The notes below the pieces were generated by a model. The model did not search any database. It was not told the DNA's origin and saw only the letters and a program-made list of their open reading frames with translations. A program made the position numbers and the translations under genes. Below, one piece after another: positions 59,128 to 64,000 of a stretch of 64,000 nt of DNA; the first letter of the stretch is position 1, and each line of letters starts with the position of its first letter. The DNA lies in NCBI GenBank assembly GCA_034509735.1, contig JACGWO010000010.1, positions 2,604,001 through 2,668,000 on the forward strand, written 5' to 3'. This DNA is from Sesamum alatum. Its lineage: Eukaryota > Streptophyta > Magnoliopsida > Lamiales > Pedaliaceae.

Positions 59128-61480
59128 TCCATATCAGTAGGCTACCTCTCTACTATGTACATCCAACTTCAAATTTCCCGACCTTCTCTTTGCGTATCAA
59201 ATATTGGATCAAATTCCTTCTTATATGATCATTGATGATCTCACTCTTATTGTCAGAGTGAGATTATAATGTGATCAACTTTTAATTTAGACAAAGTTGT
59301 GATGTGCGTGTCCAAATTAAGAAAGTTCGTTGAGGTCAAATCCACATAAGAAAAGACTCAAACAGGCTTAGGTAAGCCTAGAATCTCCAAACATGACCAG
59401 CAAGTCAAGAAACAGTAAGAACTACACCAGGAAGGTCTCAATTATATCCCTTCGATACCTAAGTCAGCTAAGTCGTAAATGAAGGATAGTAAGAAAGTAA
59501 TAAATACCATAAGTTATACCTAGGAACGAAGAGCTAGTATGTCTAGATATTTTGAATTGTACGATTCACGTGAACCATAAATCCAAAAATATCGAATGGT
59601 CTTCATGAGTCCATACATACTCAGATTCAAGTACGGCCAGGGCAGGTAGGTACGACCAAATATAAAAGACACAGATCTTAGCCTGATTTGTGATTAAGCG
59701 GATAACCGGAGTGGAGGCATTTGTGTACCTACGACCTTGAGGTAGTCCACGCATCAACTTTTTATTGGTTTCGCCCAAGAGTTTTTCCAGTCCAATCGAA
59801 ACTCTTGTTTATATGACGTCCGAAGTTGATATTTCAGTAGGACATCAATTTCAGCTATACTTTTCATACGATGTTGCTTCTAAGCCAAACAGACAACAAA
59901 CTTACTGCAACCACCAAATAAGTTCATAGCTAACTACTACATTTCTAAAACACAGACATATGCTGCTCGTATTTGGTGATCTTATCCCGATCCCTGTAAA
60001 ATTGAAAGCACGCAACGGAAATTACAAGAAACAGATACATTGAAGTGAAATTCTGACCTGATTATTTTGCTGCCATCCCGTTGATCAAGTGGCAGATGTT
60101 CGACCATGAAACCAGAAGGCATGCTGAATTACGGCACCTGGGGAAGTACTTTGTGTGGACGACAGAGTAGTTGATAGTCCTACACAGCATTTTAACATTT
60201 ACTTGCTCGCAGTTCATATGAGCATTTGCTAATTGTCAAAGATAACATAAATGCATAGTAATGAAATAGAGCAAGATTCAAATGCATCCTGCATACCGTC
60301 AAAAGTAATCATTTCCTTGAGTTAGAGGTCGATCTAAATGGTACTCCCGCCGGTCAGCACTGTCTTCTTCATCTCCCGATATGTGAATCTACTGTCACAA
60401 CCAAACAGTTCCTATTTCTGAACGGAAATCCAAGAGGCTGAGCCTCACTCGACCAACCAAACTTCGTATGTTACTTAACATACTGATTATTTTGAACAAA
60501 AGAGAAGAAAACTGGGCCCAAATGCAAATAGGCACTCCGAGTGCCGCTCTTCATGAATGACAAGCAGGCAGAGTATCAGAAGTGAACTTCACTTCTGTGA
60601 ACAAAATGTCTCGGGTGTGTACAATGAGAGACTTCAAGTAACTGCAGGGAGGCCCTTCGGCAAGCTACCTAGGAAGATTCGACAATAGCCAAACCGCTAC
60701 TCCGGAAGAAAAATCACAAAAACCAACCAGACGTATCTCCTCATTAACATAAATATCGTTAGCACATAAAACAAAAGTTCCAAGTTTCGTAGTGTTCAAC
60801 TTCCTACTCACCAGTATTATTGACCAATCCATTCTTATCCTAAGAGACTCCGACCACAAAACTCAGAAGAGATCTAATGAAATGAAGACATCCTCGAATT
60901 TCCAATCTATTTGAATAAATTTCGGGAAATCTATCAGATTTATTTCATCCACCAACTCTTCGAATTTCCAATCTATTTGTCATCAATGGAATTGTAAACA
61001 TCTACACTTTTACCTGGCACATCTAAACACTCGGGTGAAAATCAGTACGAACACTTACGAACGAATTCTGAGACGAGTTTGCTTGCCCCCTTCAGACTAA
61101 TAACTTTTCTGTTTTATCCAGCTAACTCCTTCACAGCAAAAAAGGGCCGATAGCAGGGATCTCCTGTGCTCTTCATCCCACCAAGATAATGGAGAACTCT
61201 CCCACCTACACCTCCATGAACTCAGATCCTACACTAGAAACAACACAGATGAGGTACAAACATCATCTGAAAAAGTTCAGTTTCAACTGTGTGATATATC
61301 AATGATAAGGTAGGCCATCGGAATCAAGCTTATTAGAGAAAATTCATATGCCAATTCAGATAACCACTATTTACAACAAAGTTCATACATAGGCAACATT
61401 GACATTGAAACAGACCAATCTAGCCTTGCATTTCGATTCCTAGATATAAGTAATGTGTGGAACGGCGTAAAAAATACAGT
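59128..61480. other. Non-coding region downstream of the trihelix gene
   Basis: No protein-coding exon could be supported. Less AT-rich sequence at about 60050-61450 could be a long or spliced 3' UTR of the minus-strand gene: a minus-strand donor-like AATCAG|GTCAG lies near 60057-60061 and an acceptor-like TAG near 60183. A 20-base exact direct repeat lies at 60894-60913 and 60960-60979. Confidence 0.4.
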
Positions 61481-62696
61481 CTACAAAAATTCAGAGGGCA
61501 AGGTGGCATCAGGCTTCCCACTATCACCCAAGCCTCCTGAATGCTGCAAATTCTGCAAAACCTGTGGAGGTAAAGGGCCCATTCCGCCGCCTAAACCATC
61601 ATTCGTCGACCCAAAAAACTGACAGACAAGCCGGGCCACAACCCCAAGAATCTGCAATTGGTTCTGGCAAGCATCAGCATGCATTTGCATCATTTGCTTC
61701 TCATGTTCAATCTGCATTTCAACTATTCTCTCCCTCCACTCCATCTCTTCTTCCTCCCACTTCTCCTCAAACTTCATCCTCTGCCTCCTCTCCTCATCGA
61801 GTTCCCTCTCCAACCGCACCCGTTTCTCAGCCTCCCTTTTCGCCCAATTCATCTGCACTTCTTCCAACTCCATTTCCTTCCTATGAATACTTTCTTCCCT
61901 CTCTTTCAACTGCTTCTCCATCCGAATTTCCCTCTCCTTTCGTGCCATTTCACTCTCCATTTCACCAACCTCTTTGCTCCACTCTCTCTCCCTCCTCTTC
62001 TCTTCTCTCCTCATGATCACATCTCTCAACTCCAAAACTTTTGCACCCACCATCCTCAATCTCTTTCCTTTAGAACCCTTCTTCAACTTCTTCCCCCCAT
62101 CGAAACCCGATTCGTCGTTGCCCTCTTTAACCCCTCCCTCACCCCCATCACTCACCCCCAAATCACCCCCTCTCCCTCTTCCCCTCCTCTTCTTCATCCA
62201 CTTCTTCATCATCATCCTCAATCTCCTCACTATCCATCCCGTAACCCAAACCCATCACACCCCCATCTCCCAGAATGTCCGAAATGCTCTCCTCCCCAAA
62301 CTTCTTACCGCTCATCTGCCCGCTAACGTTATTACAATCTTTACCACCATCAATCAACTCAATGTCCCCAAACACCTCCTTGTACTTCAAGAAATTCTCC
62401 CAATGAATTTCCCCATCATCCCAGTTGAACTCATTGTTAGAAATTCTGATCTTCTGCTTCACCCCCAGATACTGGTGCCGCATGTTCTGCACTTTGATCG
62501 ACACGTCGCGCCACGACCACTTGAAAGGGAAGGTGACTGGGTCCTGAAGATGGTGGAGCGAATTCACGTGGTCCGCGATGGGCTTGAACTTTTTCTCGCG
62601 GGTCTTCAGCTTCGCTAGCGTCCCGGAGTTGAGGAGGTCGGCGTACTTCGACAGCAGAGTCTGTTCTTCGAGCTCTGACCACTTCTTCCGCTTCAT
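61481..62696 (-). CDS. Trihelix/MYB-SANT-like DNA-binding protein with coiled coil, frame broken
   Basis: The first frame runs from the ATG at 62696 to a TGA at 62163-62165 (177 aa). The second frame covers 62230 to the stop at 61481. Together they read as one protein of about 404 residues once one base is skipped. The N-terminus 'KRKKWSELEEQTLLSKYADL', with 'FKWSWRDVSIKVQNMRHQYL' at about residues 58-78, is a trihelix-type DNA-binding fold with its spaced Trp residues. An acidic stretch follows ('EEIEDDDEEVDEEEE'). Then a basic patch 'KKLKKGSKGKRLRM' may be a nuclear signal, and a long Glu/Arg coiled coil runs for about 110 residues up to 'QILGVVARLVCQFFG'. By family it is a nuclear transcriptional regulator; targets are unknown. 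The break lies in G runs at about 62166-62190. It may be a sequencing error or a real mutation; the open, well-kept second frame favours error or a very young mutation. Confidence 0.75.
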
Positions 62697-62868
62697 GCTC
62701 GATTCCGGGCAGATTCTTGGTGGAATTTGTCGACGAGGATTGAGGGGATTTCGGAGATATGGGAATGGGGGCGGTGCCGCGAGAACTCGGGCGACACAGA
62801 AAGAGTGATGGGGGCAGTGGGCGACGTTCGGACAAAAGAATGGGTAAAAATGTTATTAGCACCCGAGT

Positions 62869-63151
62869 TTTTGTTCATAGTATTATGTTGTGAGTAATAA
62901 TTATACATTTGTTGTAATAATTTCCAAACTAGCATCAGGAAATGCTTCTTTGATTATTTTTTCGGTTAATAATGATGTTTTAATTTAATGATTAAAGTTG
63001 AAGTCTCGTGAATAAATTTATGGGTTAAAGTCCCATCAAATATATATGTTTTTGTTAAAATGAGTTTAGTATAATTTATTCCATTATTTTTAAATGCAGT
63101 GGTGTGTAGATAGAATATTGAAATAATTTTAAATAATTACGTCGTCCTCCC
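62869..63151 (+). repeat. Direct repeat unit 1
   Basis: Matches 63444-63726 at a constant offset of about 575 bases, from 'ttttgttcatag' to 'attacgt.gtcctccc'. It contains a degenerate tRNA-like head ('gattaaagttgaagtc' then 'gggttaaagtccc'), so the unit may be SINE-related. It begins only 173 bases upstream of the trihelix ATG. Confidence 0.85.
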
Positions 63152-63156
63152 ATTAG

Positions 63157-63335
63157 GTGGAAAATTCTAGCGCAGACCCTATTCGATCAAATTTGAACCA
63201 ATTATATGACAAATGCAATACACTTATTGTATGATTTGTGCATAATTCAATTAAAGTGACCAATCACATGACAAGTGTCACACTTACTCTATGATTAGTT
63301 TGGTTCGACTAAATCTGGTTCCGGCAAGAATTTTT
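63157..63335. mobile_element. hAT-like MITE, copy 4, with target duplication
   Basis: Begins 'gtggaaaattctagcgcaga' and ends 'ccggcaagaattttt'. CCCATTAG flanks it on both sides (63149-63156 and 63336-63343), an 8-base duplication as in hAT elements; the exact inner edge is uncertain by a few bases. It interrupts the first copy of the direct repeat; the second copy lacks it. Confidence 0.8.
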
Positions 63336-63443
63336 CCCATTAGATTTAGTGTAGTTATATAAAAATCAAATAATTACATCTAGTACTATTATTGTTTATT
63401 TTCATCTAACAAATAAATTTTCGATTTGACAAAATTTACTAAA

Positions 63444-63726
63444 TTTTGTTCATAGTATCATGTTGTGAGTAATAATTATATATTTGTTGCAATAATTTCC
63501 AAATTAGCATCAGACAATGCTTCTTTGATTCTCTTTTTTTCAAATAATACTGATGTCTTAATTTAGTAGTTAAGGCTGAAGTCTTATGAATAAATAGGTT
63601 GGAATCCCACTAGACATGTATGTATTTGTTCAAAGTGAATATACTCTAATTTATTTTATTGTTTTTAAATGTAGTGATGTGTTGACCGATATTGAACTAT
63701 TTAGGGACAATTACGTTGTCCTCCCC
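63444..63726 (+). repeat. Direct repeat unit 2
   Basis: Partner of 62869-63151. Its tRNA-like head reads 'tagtagttaaggctgaagtc' and 'ggttggaatccc', closer to box A and box B than in unit 1. Confidence 0.85.
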
Positions 63727-64000
63727 TAATAATCGATATAATTACATCTAGATTCCTATAGTTTGAAAATTATCAAAAGTGCAACACCCTCTGTCGTTTG
63801 GTAAACTGTGGGACCAAAAGTGCAACCCTATGTGATTATCATGTGGGACTAATAATTAATGTTTGGATTCATCTAGCCGATAGATCCCTCTAATTCAAAA
63901 TACGAAATTTGTTGATATTAGCAAAATATAAAAATTAAAATTCACATTTATCCCCAATTATTACTGACTTCTTGTAAATTAAATATTTTTTCACCAAACT
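63703..64000. mobile_element. MITE related to 8534-9337, cut by the window edge
   Basis: It shares 'aattacatctag', 'tttgttgatattag' and 'catttatcccc' with the MITE at 8534-9337. The start is near 'gggacaattacg', and the right end lies outside the window. Confidence 0.55.

Noticed and set aside
60057..60183. Possible extra coding exon on the minus strand
   Set aside because: Splice-like borders exist but all frames hit stops or give no recognisable protein; kept only as possible untranslated exon.
61564..62618. Three plus-strand open frames rich in Ser, Pro, Leu and Phe
   Set aside because: They are antisense readings of the Glu/Arg/Lys-rich coiled coil of the trihelix gene.
62870..63640. 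Possible CRISPR-like direct repeats
   Set aside because: Only two long, diverged units, in plant nuclear DNA; no short regular repeats with spacers.

Overview
This window is nuclear DNA from a flowering plant, very probably a eudicot. The genes have many short exons with GT-AG introns. The proteins are plant families: a NIP aquaporin, DEG7, a DUF4228/PADRE protein and proline-rich cell-wall proteins. The spacers are AT-rich and full of plant-type transposon debris. The codon and protein impression is asterid (Lamiales-like), but that is only an impression; the sequence does not prove a species.

Layout. 1-9700 is gene-free and repeat-rich: LTR-like fragments, a Helitron-like element ending at 8309 that holds a 98-bp inverted repeat, and a MITE with a SINE inserted in it. 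9845-12428 (+) is a two-exon ARM-repeat protein. 13304-14683 (+) is a five-exon NIP1-type aquaporin. 14843-22340 is a nest of transposons: a MITE, a second Helitron-like element interrupted by a Tourist-like MITE and by a complete 2.33-kb solo LTR with a perfect TSD, then a Mutator-like element with a decayed ORF. 22680-41348 (+) is the complete 24-exon gene for protease Do-like 7 (DEG7, 1119 aa), with one GC-AG intron. 41800-42306 (-) and 46116-46538 (-) are two small secreted proline-rich proteins. 51834-52235 (+) is a small membrane protein of unknown function. 57108-57524 (-) is a DUF4228/PADRE protein with an N-myristoylation start. 61481-62696 (-) is a trihelix/MYB-SANT-like protein with a long coiled coil, split by a one-base frame break. 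The right end holds duplicated repeats and MITEs.

The genes do not form a pathway; this is an ordinary plant chromosomal arm segment. All exon borders were placed by eye from splice consensus, reading frame and family knowledge. I found no new enzymatic or defence system. The most informative observations are the nested transposons whose insertion events can be reconstructed base by base, the GC-AG intron in DEG7, the frame break in the trihelix gene, and several MITE families present in multiple copies.
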